Assembly (NCBI GenBank): GCA_963921425.1
Contig: OY992840.1
Span: 3,288,501 to 3,352,500 of the forward strand
DNA: 64,000 bases
Direction of reading: 5' to 3'
Source: Dryas octopetala
Lineage: Eukaryota > Streptophyta > Magnoliopsida > Rosales > Rosaceae
Shown here piece after piece: positions 33,279 to 43,158 of this stretch. Every line of letters starts with the position of its first letter. Positions within the stretch are counted from its first letter, which is position 1. The notes beneath the pieces are model-generated. The model did no database searches. It worked only from the letters and a program-made list of their open reading frames with translations, and was not told the origin of the DNA. A program made the translations under genes and the position numbers.

Positions 33279-34875
33279 ATGGATCGGTAGTGGATACATA
33301 ATCCGAATCGTGTTAGTGATGAATATTTAGACGGGATCGAGTCGTTTATTGAAGCTGCAAAGAAACATGTCAATGTTCAGAATCTTGTAAGGTGTCCGTG
33401 CCGGAAATGTAACAACGCTTACTCGAAGACATTAGATGAAGTACAATATCATTTGTTAGACAATAAGATGTCAGACAATTATACGACATGGTATCATCAT
33501 GGTGAATCAATGGTGGCTGCTTCGACTTCCTCGGATGCCCGGAAAAAGAAGCAACCTACGGAATCTGTTGATGATGATAATGACCAAGTTGGGGCGCTTG
33601 TTCGTGATAACTGCCCCATGCTTACCGCCAGATGGAAATATGTTGATCCTACCCACAAGGAGCGCATCAGGACCTTAATCTCAGTGAGTATAGTTTGATT
33701 AAAACAAAATGATGAATTTGATCAACCCTAACAACATAATATTTATTCTTTTCAAGTAAACTTTAACGTGATGGATGATGCCAACACAACACAATATTTG
33801 GATGATTTATGCAAGAGTAAGTTCAAAGAGTGGAAGCACCAGCTGCACATGAACTACAAGAAATGGGCATCGCCAATTGAGGTAGTGGCCAACCCCCTTG
33901 AGAAGATGGTAGATCGGTTTGAGCATGGCAGTATATGTGCACGGAGTTCGAGACTCCTACGTTTTTGGTACGTGATATCATTTTAAGACTTCAAAATATT
34001 ATTTTCTTTTGTTATTCCATTCCTTTATTATATATGCACTAACACATTTACAATTTGTCTAATATTTAACAGAAAAAGTCGACCGCCAATGTGAAAATCA
34101 GAAAGCGCCGGCAAAGATTGAACATCTTGGTGGTTCGAGGCCCATCACATACCGGTTGGAGGAGCGAACTCGGGTACGTCGTTCTTTAATTTAATTTAAT
34201 ACATATATATTTGTTAGTATTGTTTAATCTTTGACTACATTATTTTTTTGTTCATGCGAGTTCGCAATTTCCGAAGATCGACACCTAAGAGGTTGTCTAT
34301 TGCAGTCATAGCGGCAGTGATGCAGCTAGGGCGATGCACGTTAGTTTTTTATCTTTTAATTTTTTTCATAATTTTTAATATTTATATTTAATTTCTTAAT
34401 CTCTAACTTGTGTATCCGATTTTGAAGGATGCGATGCTGGTCAAGAGGGCAAGGTATTTGGATGATGCGGCCAGCCAGCTCCCTCCTGACACTCTGTTGG
34501 AGTCAATCCAACCTGATCCCGATGTCGGCTTTCGTATTGTAATGGACACACTCGGTGTTAGGCCCGATAAGGAGATACATGGCATGAGATATGGGATGAT
34601 TCATGACGTTAGTACCTCCTCGTCTTCTTCTTAGCCATCTCCAGTCGTCACCGATCTGACCGCTTGATTGGAGTAGATGTAGCATCAGCTAGATTTCGAG
34701 AGAGAGACTCGCGAGGCACATGTGTAGGCACATGTAAGTCAGGTGCAGGCACAACTGCTGGCATAACAGGCACAGATGCAGGCACCTATGCTACAGATGT
34801 TCACCCAGTACCTACCTGGGTTTACCCCGCCTACGCCGCTTCTACCGCCAAGACAGGATTCCGATGATGCCTTCG
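33279..34875 (+). pseudogene. CACTA accessory protein: transposase-associated plus Ptta/En/Spm-type domains
   Basis: The Met at 33,279 starts a frame (one early stop) that reads WIHNPNRVSDEYLDGIESFI, then VRCPCRKCNNAYS and YTTWYHHGES, the transposase-associated domain with its CPCxKC zinc motif. Later exons read ARWKYVDPTHKERIRTLIS (33,630), FKEWKHQLHMNYKKWASP (33,815), KAPAKIEHLGGSRPITYRLE (34,115) and DAMLVKRARYLDDAASQLPP (34,430), ending DKEIHGMRYGM. This order matches the plant Ptta/En/Spm (PF03004-type) protein. Introns with GT-AG edges are apparent. The large TNP2-type transposase is not seen, so the element could not move itself. A Gln/Met/Thr-rich tail in shifted frames ends near 34,880. 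Confidence 0.7.
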
Positions 34876-35170
34876 ACTTAGATTGACCACTAGGGTCATA
34901 TATTAGTTATCGTTGTACGGATATAATTATGAATTTTTTGCTAATTTATGTTAATATAAATTTATTAATAAAGTTACATTGGGCGACGAAGTTATGATGT
35001 CGTCGCCTAAAGTCACTTTGGGCGACGAACCATATCATCCCCCAAATTGGTTTGAGGTGCCGTCATATATCTTCGTTGCCTAACGGTCACTTTAAGCGTG
35101 GTTCGTCGCGCAAAGTGACCTTTAGGTGACAAAGATCATGAATTCGTCACCTAAGATCTTGAGCGACGGG

Positions 35171-36026
35171 TGTAGACATATGAATTTTGGTCATTAAAAA
35201 ATCACTAACAATTGTTGGATGGTCAATAAATCAAATTTTGACCAATCAAAATCAAGTCCACATGGATTACGTGGCCTATGAAATTAAGACACGTGACGTG
35301 TGACTACTCCAACAAAATGGGCCTGAAGATAGCACATGACAATATTCTGTAGGCCTTGTCAATTAAACTAAATTGATGAGCTTTGATCTAAATTAGTCCA
35401 ATTAATTTGTAAATTTTTGAATCATAGGAATTAAATTTTATTGGGCCAATTTAAGGATTAAATTACATGGGCTCAGTCCAAAAGCCTAAATCAAAGTCCA
35501 AGATCCATCAAATGCCCTGAAGTACCTATAAATACACGACTTCACAATAGAAGGGGGATCGACAATCTCTTGGCTGAAACGGAGACCTCCAGACTTTTGA
35601 CCAAAACTCAGACAAACACTCTGACCAAAACCAAAAGACAAATACCTAAACACTCAAAGACTCAAAGTTCTTCATCAAGCTCGTCGAGAATCAACAAGCA
35701 CAATACACACGTGTCGATTCTTCACCACTAAAGCCGAAGAACCATGACCACGTGACACACCTTGTGGTCAAAGATTGATCAAGATCAAGCCTCAACGGCC
35801 CTTGATCAGGCTTCAATCGTTTAAGAAGACTTGAAGATTCAACCGTTCGATTCAAGAACAAGTGTTCATTACCCTTGGATCAAGCACAAATTTGGAGATC
35901 GAATTAGAGGAATATTATTGTAAAGAATAGACATACAGAGATTGTTACCCTCAAATTTATAAATACAAATATTGTGTACACATTTTCTTGTTTTATTTAA
36001 TTTGTAGGAAAATTGTGTTCATAACA
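35171..36026 (+). mobile_element. Probable solo LTR H in the CACTA element
   Basis: It begins TGTAGACATATG and ends GTGTTCATAACA, with CCTATAAATACAC at about 35,526 as a promoter-like TATA and a leader after it. It separates two blocks of CACTA subterminal repeats. No target duplication is visible at the proposed ends, so the limits are tentative. Confidence 0.55.
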
Positions 36027-36813
36027 GGCTTTGGGCGACAAAGTTTCTGAAGAAGCATTTTTCGTTGCCCAAACCCTTAGGCGACGAAATCTAGTTTTGG
36101 GTGACGAAAATGCTTCGTTGCCTAAGATATTTTTTTTGTATTGTGCGCTATGAACGTATGTGATGCTTACCCCCTACCTGCTTTCTTGCAGATCTTATAG
36201 GGATTGATGATCTCGATTGATCAGTTTGGGCGTGGCACTCCTCTATCTTGGTTGGCTTCCGCAAGGTCTCTAGGTCCCAAGGTCTCTTACCATGTCCTTT
36301 TACTACTATCATTGGAATATTGCTTTCTCTTCTTTTGTTGTCTTTTTCTTTCCGTTAAAGTTTTAATATATTTTGAACGTCTTCAGTACTGTGGTTGGTT
36401 TCTTTTTGTAAAATATCTTTTAGGGTCTTTTGTGAACTCGTCACCCTAACGAGTTAGCCTTTTAATATAAACTAGTTTGAAGTACGTTTATATGAATTCC
36501 TATGTGCAATTTAACTCTGATTCAACTTGTATTCTATCAAAAAAAGGGCTTAACTCATTTTAAGGAATCTTGGGTATGTTGTAACGACCCGACCCAAAGT
36601 TGACTTTTAAAAATAATGGACTTTCATTTTTGACTTTGGGCACGTTGGAAAGGTCTCGAGTCCACGAGTTCGTAGACACGCGGCACGCGTCAATCGGAGC
36701 TACGGTTTGAAAGATACTGGCTTTTGAAGCGAGTGGCAAACTTGTAATTTTTATGAAAGTGGGTTTTAAATACCCAAAAGTCAGATTTCCTCTCTCTCTC
36801 TCTCTCCTCATTT

Positions 36814-36818
<5 letters not shown>

Positions 36819-36881
<63 letters not shown>
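36819..36881. repeat. (CT)n microsatellite in LTR F2
   Basis: An uninterrupted CT run of about 31 units in the leader of the LTR; F1 has a short GA/CT-rich stretch at the same place. Confidence 0.9.
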
Positions 36882-36883
<2 letters not shown>

Positions 36884-38445
36884 TCCGCGCGTCTGTCTGT
36901 CTCTCGCCCCTCACACTCGCCGCCCCTGTCGCCGGCGCGTCCGGCGGCGGCTGGGCTGGGTGTTTGGTCCACTGTGCTCGCCGTCCTCCCCTCTTCCTTC
37001 CCCTGGCTGCCGATCACCCACTTGAGCCACCATCGCGACGAATCGACGCGAAGACAGAGAAGATGCTCTCGTCGGCGATCTGTGTTTTCCGACGGAGTTG
37101 CGGCGCCGGACTACCTAGGTTCTCTTCCCCAGGCCACAGTGAGTCTGCCCATGACCTTCCCTCACGACGGTGACGCTCCACGACGACGATTCGACGCCAC
37201 AAGGGTTGCGGCTGCACCACAGCGATTTCACTGTTCCGGCAGAAATTGGATGGCCGGACCTACTGGGCTTTGTTCCCCTGGTCATGGTGAGTCTAGCTAT
37301 GGTCTCCGTTCGTCCATACGAGGCTCCACAACGGAGCAATGAGCTCAGGAAGCCAAGTCAGCCGCCGGCTTCCGCCGCCGATTTCGGCCATTTCCGGCGA
37401 GATTTGGCCGTCGGTCCAGTTGTTAAAAATGATCTTCGAGGTACGGGCTATCTTTCCCCTAAGGTGTGTTTTCCCAATTTGAGAAATTGAAAATTTGATT
37501 TTAGGGTGTTTGTTATATTTCGAATTTCTTGAAATTGGACTTGAATTTGAATTGTTTTTGTGCAATTGAAGGTTTTATTATGTAATTAGGATTATTTGGA
37601 GCTGAATTTGGGTATTTCTAGATTTGTGCCGCCGCTGCCACCGTCGGCCCCGCCCCTCGTGGCGGCGGGTTGGATGGTTTCTTGTATTTTTTTCCACTCC
37701 CTTAGAGTTCTAGTAGCTTAATTCTAGGTTCGGTGACTATCTGGGGTTATTTTTGTGTGTTGTTTATGGCCGGGCACCCACCGTGTGTGGTGGTTGGCCG
37801 CTCGTTTTGGTTGTTAAACAGCTAGTTAAAGAATCTATTGTATATTGTTGGTTGTCTGGTCTTAACAAGTACATGGGCTCGGGAAATCTCATTCACGATG
37901 CCGTTATGCTGCCGGATTTGGTATCCAAGCAATGGCACCGTGAAGGGTATTTCGGTCTTTTACGTAGTTAAATTGTGAGTGAAACGTATCAGACTTTTAA
38001 TGTAGAGTACCATTAATAAATCGTCGGTTTTGTGTGATTTGATGCTTTATGTTAAAGGAAGCCAAGTATAGGGTTCAGACCATGAGAAGGAATTGACGAA
38101 GATTGAGACTAAAGGATTAAGTGAGGATTAAGCAATTATCATACAATAGACTGTGAGTAGGAATGACAAACAAGTGAGGAAGGGGTCGTGAGTAGGAATC
38201 AATTTCGGAAAAGGTTTTGGTATTATTTTGGGGAAGTTTTATTAATGAATTTCTGTCCTTTAGAAAATGATTTTGATCGAGCAGCTTTCACAATTTGAGA
38301 ATAATTTTATTTAAGCGGATTTATGGAAAGATTTAAATTTCAGTTTTTTTATCTGGAGGAGTAGTTTTTGAGAGGTGGTTGATTGAGATATACAGAAGCG
38401 GTTTCAAACCACCATACTAGTACCCCCTTCAGCAGGTATGTATTG

Positions 38446-38717
38446 CTCTGCACTCGCCTAGAGATGACTCAGCGGTGTACGACCAGCACTCGCTCTGCAC
38501 TTGCCTAGTTGGCAGTGTACGACCAGCACTCGCTCTGCACTTGCCTAGTTGGCGGTGTATGACCAGCATGACATTTGCTCTGCACTTGCCTAGTTGGCAG
38601 TGTACGACCAGCATTTGCTCTGCACTTGCCTAACCGGCGGTGTATGACCAGCATCACAGCAGGTATAGATTTGCTCTGCACTTGCCTAGAGATGACTCGG
38701 CAGTGTATGACCAGCAG
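38446..38717. repeat. 40-56 bp minisatellite in LTR F2, six units
   Basis: Each unit starts CTCTGCACTTGCCTAG and ends with GTGTAYGACCAGCA. The array is bounded by imperfect inverted words (ACTAGTACCCCC at about 38,417 and GGGTACTAGT at about 38,724). Confidence 0.9.
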
Positions 38718-39747
38718 TTCCCCGGGTACTAGTGTGGCGTGAGATTTCAGTTTGTGGAGCATTTTGCGAAATAAAATTACATCAGTAAATATTTTAAATG
38801 ACAGTTTCAGTAGAGCATTGTGTTTTTATTTTAGTTATTTTAACAGTTTTACAACTTGAAAATACTATTTATTCTTCAGAGTTCGAATTACAGTTTTGAG
38901 ATGACTTAAAAATGGATTTGAAAGAAGAGATGGATTTGAGAAATAGTTTTAAAGTTGGAGGGTTTCAAAGAGCATCGTGAGTGAAATTGGATAGATGTTT
39001 GTTTGTACCGTGTGTTGTATGGCTTTTGTTCGTTAGGACTTGGGCTGGTTAGAACTTGGTAAGGTTTAGGCTTGAAGCTTGAGAAGGGAAGCGAGGATGA
39101 TTATGCCGTGAGGTTATTAATTAGGATGTGAATGTTTGAGGTTGATGTTGAGGTTAATAGTTAACGATTAGGCAATTGATTTGCCAAAATGTTTTATTAT
39201 TATTATTGATGAGATTTGATGTGCATATGAGGAGTTTTTGATTATCTTGATGCTTGGATGATTGGTGGTGGAATGTTTTGTAATTAAGTAATTATGGATA
39301 TTTTGTGGATTATTTTTGAGTTTGGGGATTGAGAAAATTATTGAGGACAATTATTATTATGTCATTTCACTCATACGAGCTCTAGTGAGTTTATCGGGTT
39401 TGTTGTATAACCCGATACTCCATGGATGTGGTGTAGGATTTGTGTTTTGCAGGTTAAGCAGACTGAGGAAGCAGTGGGGGGGAGACGAGGCAGTGGGACC
39501 CAGAAAGATTTATTTAATTATTTTTACTCAGTGGTTTGTTTAAAATGTTTTTGACAGAATTATATTTACTTATGTTGTGCATGGCTCAAAAGTAAGAGAA
39601 AACAGATTTAACAGTTTGATGTTCAGTATTTTCATGGGCCCGAGTTTCGGGGTGTTACATATGTAACGCTCGAGGTACGAGTATTATATTCTCGGGAATT
39701 CTTAAAACGGTGGCCGCTATGGCGATCCCAAATTAGGATGTTACAAT

Positions 39748-40570
39748 GACTACACTAGGTGTCTAGATACTTTGGATTGGGAGAATGCCAAGGAGTTTGT
39801 CTCTTATTTGAAGATGTTTTATGAAGACACCCTAAAAAAAGTGCTTCTAAAACACCCACCGCCCACTTGGTTTTCAAGAAATTATTAGCGATTCAAGGGT
39901 TGTTGGAAAAGGAGATGAAGAAGCCATGTTTTGAAGTGTTGCATAGGGAGGCAGCAAACATGAAGAAATTTTTTGACATATATTGGGTTAAATTGGAGAA
40001 TGTCAACCGCTTTATTTATCTTCTGGTTGTTCTTGATCCAAGGTACAAGTTGCCTTATGTGGGTTTACACCTAAGCGACATACGGATGCTTAAAGAGATG
40101 TCGAAAAGGCTACAAGGGGAGGTAAAACAAACGCTTATTAATTTGTTTAAAGAGTATAGGGAGATGTGGTCTAGAAGAAATCAGTCGAAAGATGATGGTG
40201 ATGAGCTAGGTGACTAGGATGAGAAGAGTGGTAGTGATGATGGAGAGGAAGATGACAATGATATTAGATATCATCAATTTCTAAGGGAAAACCAAGTAGT
40301 TGCCTTAAGTGATGATGTTGATAGGTACTTAAAGGTGAAGAAGAACAAATTGGAGCTTTTGCCTTATTGGAAAAGTGGAGTCGGCTAGATTTCCAATCTT
40401 GGCTAATTAAGATTGCAAAGGAAATCTTTGCAATGTCGATTTCTAGTATGGCTTTCGAATGTGCATTTAGTTCGGGGTCAAGGGTTGTGGATCCTTTTAG
40501 AAGTTCTTTGACTCTTAAGATGGTGGAGGCTTTGATATATATGCACAAACGATTGGCTCAAGGAGGATGA
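39748..40570 (+). pseudogene. hAT1 transposase, C-terminal part with dimerisation domain
   Basis: Reading continues in the frame left at 28,256 with YTRCLDTLDWENAKEFVSYL. A frameshift in an A-run near 39,835 leads to LVFKKLLAIQGLLEKEMKKP, FIYLLVVLDPRYKLPYVGL and an acidic tract. After one stop and a second shift near 40,370 comes WLIKIAKEIFAMSISSMAFE followed by CAFSSGSRVVDPFRSSL, the hAT dimerisation motif. It ends at 40,570. Confidence 0.85.
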
Positions 40571-42022
40571 GTTTAGCTTATACAAGGAGCCAACCTAAGA
40601 TGAATTGGAGCTTAATTCAACCTTGGAGGAAGAACAAAATGGTAATCCCTTTACTATTTTTTTTTCAAGCTTTATTAACCTCACTTAATTGTTCTAAATT
40701 CTAATGTGTCCTATTTTTTGTGTTTACTGGTTTCTGTTTAGTTGTCACTGGCCGGGTTTCTGTATTTAGTGGTTACTGTATATTTTTTTTTTGTGCTTGT
40801 GGGTTTCTGCATTTAGTGGTTACTGCATGCATTTAGTGGGTTTCTGCATTTTCTGCATTTGCTGCATAGGTTACTGCTTGCATTTACTGGGTTTCTACAT
40901 TTAGTGGTTATTGCATGCATTTACTAGGTTTCTGTTTAGTGGTTTCTGCATTTTTTGTGTTTACTGGTTACTATTTAGTGGACTTCTCAATTTTAGTGTC
41001 CTGCTTTCTCAATTAAAAGTGTTTGAGACAAAAATGGCAATAAGTTCACATGTCTTCTTATTGTGCTTTATTTTTATTTCTCTCTCAGGTTTAAATGTAT
41101 GTTTCTGGTTTCTTTTTGAGAAAGCTGAGGAAAAGAAACAGAATGAGATTTTAAATCTTGTGCATTAGGTTGAACATGCTCTATTTCTTTTCCCGAATTC
41201 CAAAAGATATGAACTTGATATAGCATAGATGATTTTTCTTCTAATTTTGGAATTTATCTACTATGTTGGAATGGACAAACCAGACTTGGGAATCTGCTTT
41301 CTAGTTGCTAGTTGCTAGTTGCTAGTTGTTGTATATTTTGCTTGTTAGTTGCTAGTTGTTGTATATTTTGCAGACTTAGGAATGGACAAAGCAGACTTGC
41401 TCCTGCTTGCTAGTTGCTGTATATTTTGCTTGCAAATTTGCTTTCTACTTCAGTTTATGTTTATTGTCATAGCTTGGGCAAATATCGTGTGATGTGCACT
41501 TGATTAGCTATCCCTTATAGATGTATCTTTCAGGTTTTGATATAGTGTGATTTTGCAAAGGTGCTAGCATTACAAAATGTCCAAGGAAATCCTCCACCGG
41601 TACCAACTACAAGTGTACTAAGTGGTGAAGCTACCCAATTTTCCGTCCAAGCTTTCACCACCACCTAATCAAGCTTTTCTTCCAATTTCCAAAATCCATA
41701 TATATGACATGTTTTATTTTTAAAAACAATTGTTATGTAACTTATGTTTGCAGTTTACCAATTTGAAAATTGTAATTTGGTAATTTGTTATGAAGTATTG
41801 AGTATTGCTAAGGTTTATTAGGAATTTAGGAATGTGGAAACAAAATAAAAATTCCAGTCAGGCCAAACCATAATTGACCTGACCTCAACTGACAAAGTCG
41901 GATGACCGACTATCAACTGACCCACAATATTGGGTCGGTTGTCGGAAATCATCAAAGTCGGATTGTCGGGTAGGTCAGTTGTTTGGGTGATATAGGCCCG
42001 ACCCGACCCATTCTCAGCCTTA
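40571..42022. other. hAT1 3' non-coding part and right end
   Basis: No gene. At 40,730-40,990 there are loose repeats of GGTTTCTGCATTTAGTGGTT, and at 41,305-41,430 repeats of TTGCTAGTTGCTAGTTG with TTGTATATTTTGC. The last 150 bp are CCGAC/GTCGG-rich subterminal sequence ending at 42,022. Confidence 0.65.
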
Positions 42023-42063
42023 GATTTCATGTGTATCAATTTGTAGGTCGAGCTGAGGTGGTT

Positions 42064-43153
42064 TACCGAGAAAATAGATCCGAAGACCGTCACTTGCCGT
42101 TTTGATCCGACAAAAACCCCTATGACGGGTGACCGCATCGTTAGTGATGGTAATTCTACTGATTCGACCATGGGCGGTGATGAGGACGGTGTTTGACATC
42201 CATAACCGTCAAACCGCTACCAACGGTATATATGTATTTAAATTATTTTTATATTTATTTTTAATGTATGATTTAATAATAGTCGTTGGATGGAGGGTGC
42301 ATGATAAAGATCATGCACCCTACACCACCCGATCACTAAAAAAAACCCTAATTCTAATAATCTAACACCATTTGATTCTCAGCCTCTCTTCTCTCAAACC
42401 ACCACCACCACCACAACCAGACACCACCACTCCCCACTCACCACACACCACTCACCACCAGTCATCTACTTACTCATATCCTCTTTTCTCCCATTCTCTA
42501 TATTTTTTCTCTTCTGTCTCTCAGTCCCTGCTCGTTTTACGATCTCTGAGAAGACTGAGATATCTTTTTCGATCTCTTCTTCTGAGACTCAGTCTCTCAT
42601 CTCACACTCTCAATCTATTATCTTTAGTAAGTCGTTTTCCTCTCTATGTATCTGAAATTTTGATTATGAAATTAGGGTTTTGAAGTTTAGGGTTTCATTT
42701 TCTAATTTAGGGAAAAGCTAAAATTAGTTCCTAATTTCGTATTTGCAGGTTGAAGGAAGCTCATGGGGACTTCAATTGGACTTGTCCAGTGCTTGGAAGG
42801 TTAGGTTACTTGGGTAAGTCATAAGTGCTAACTGTGCTCTGTTCTTGAAATTATGCTTTTAAAATTAGGGAGTTTGTTCTTGAAATTAGGTAAGTGCTCA
42901 CTATGCTCTGTCATTTATTAATTAACTATGTTTTTTTAAGGTGAATTTATTACTTAAACATGGTGGTGCAACTGCTTCACTGCCGCTGCCTGGAAATAAA
43001 AATTTGGGATATCTTTGGCCTTTGTGTATTGATTGTTGAAGGTAGGTAAATAGGATTGTGTATGATTGTGTATGATTGATGCTACTGCTGCACTCAATAA
43101 TGTATGTGTTGAATGCTCAATTTACGTTATTTTATGATACTAACTCTCTAACC
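42064..43153. other. hAT2 5' leader region
   Basis: Subterminal CCG-containing sequence up to about 42,230, then a leader-like C/T-rich stretch (42,360-42,640). No coding frame is credible; the frame near 42,372 is low complexity. Confidence 0.5.
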
Positions 43154-43158
43154 TAGAG

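Larger units (their letters stand above)
30780..36147 (+). mobile_element. CACTA (En/Spm) element, decayed
   Basis: The left end CACTTTAAGAAAAATTTG and the right end read in reverse, CACAATACAAAAAAAATATC, are aged CACTA termini. Both ends are followed by many copies of a subterminal word close to TTGGGCGACGAA in both orientations (30,800-31,140, 31,690-31,780, 34,978-35,165, 36,028-36,120). CTA is found beside both ends, though 2 bp off at the right. It encodes only accessory domains, listed separately, and it hosts a solo LTR near its right end. Confidence 0.8.
36580..39659 (+). mobile_element. Solo LTR family F, copy F2
   Basis: It begins TGTAACGACCCG and ends GGGGTGTTACA, flanked on both sides by TATGT (36,575-36,579 and 39,660-39,664), a perfect 5-bp target duplication. 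At 3,080 bp it is a clean lone LTR and the reference copy for the family here. It holds a (CT)n run, a GC-rich leader conserved with F1, and a minisatellite. The host of the insertion is LTR G. Confidence 0.9.
28262..39745 (+). mobile_element. LTR family G, solo, with four inserts
   Basis: Flanked by ATGAC on both sides (28,257-28,261 and 39,746-39,750), a perfect 5-bp target duplication in the hAT1 transposase. The LTR's own DNA is 28,262-29,634, 29,943-30,779, 36,148-36,579 and 39,665-39,745, about 2.7 kb. A TATA-like CTATAAAT lies at 28,993 and a leader follows. Blocks at about 29,600 and 30,440 parallel LTR A. Inserts are plastid DNA, a CACTA element (with its own solo LTR) and a family F LTR. 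No coding parts of its own; it looks like a lone LTR. Confidence 0.75.
14503..42022 (+). mobile_element. hAT transposon hAT1, heavily nested
   Basis: The left end TAGGGCTGGAAATGAGTC (14,503) matches the right end read in reverse, TAAGGCTGAGAATGGGTC (ending 42,022); both are followed by CCGAC-rich subterminal words. Only about 4.9 kb is the element's own DNA: 14,503-14,764, 19,495-21,112, 27,548-28,261 and 39,746-42,022. The rest is inserted DNA: a PIF/Harbinger element, an LTR of family F and an LTR of family G. The transposase is split among three pieces. No matching 8-bp target duplication is visible (TGAGGAAG left, GATTTCAT right), so one end may have been altered. Confidence 0.7.

Noticed and set aside
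36753-37490. Several open frames on both strands in LTR F2
   Set aside because: CT repeat translation and GC-rich leader; no conserved protein between the F copies.
42372-42683. Frame of 103 residues rich in Pro, Ser, His and Leu
   Set aside because: Leader-like low-complexity DNA in hAT2; no domain.
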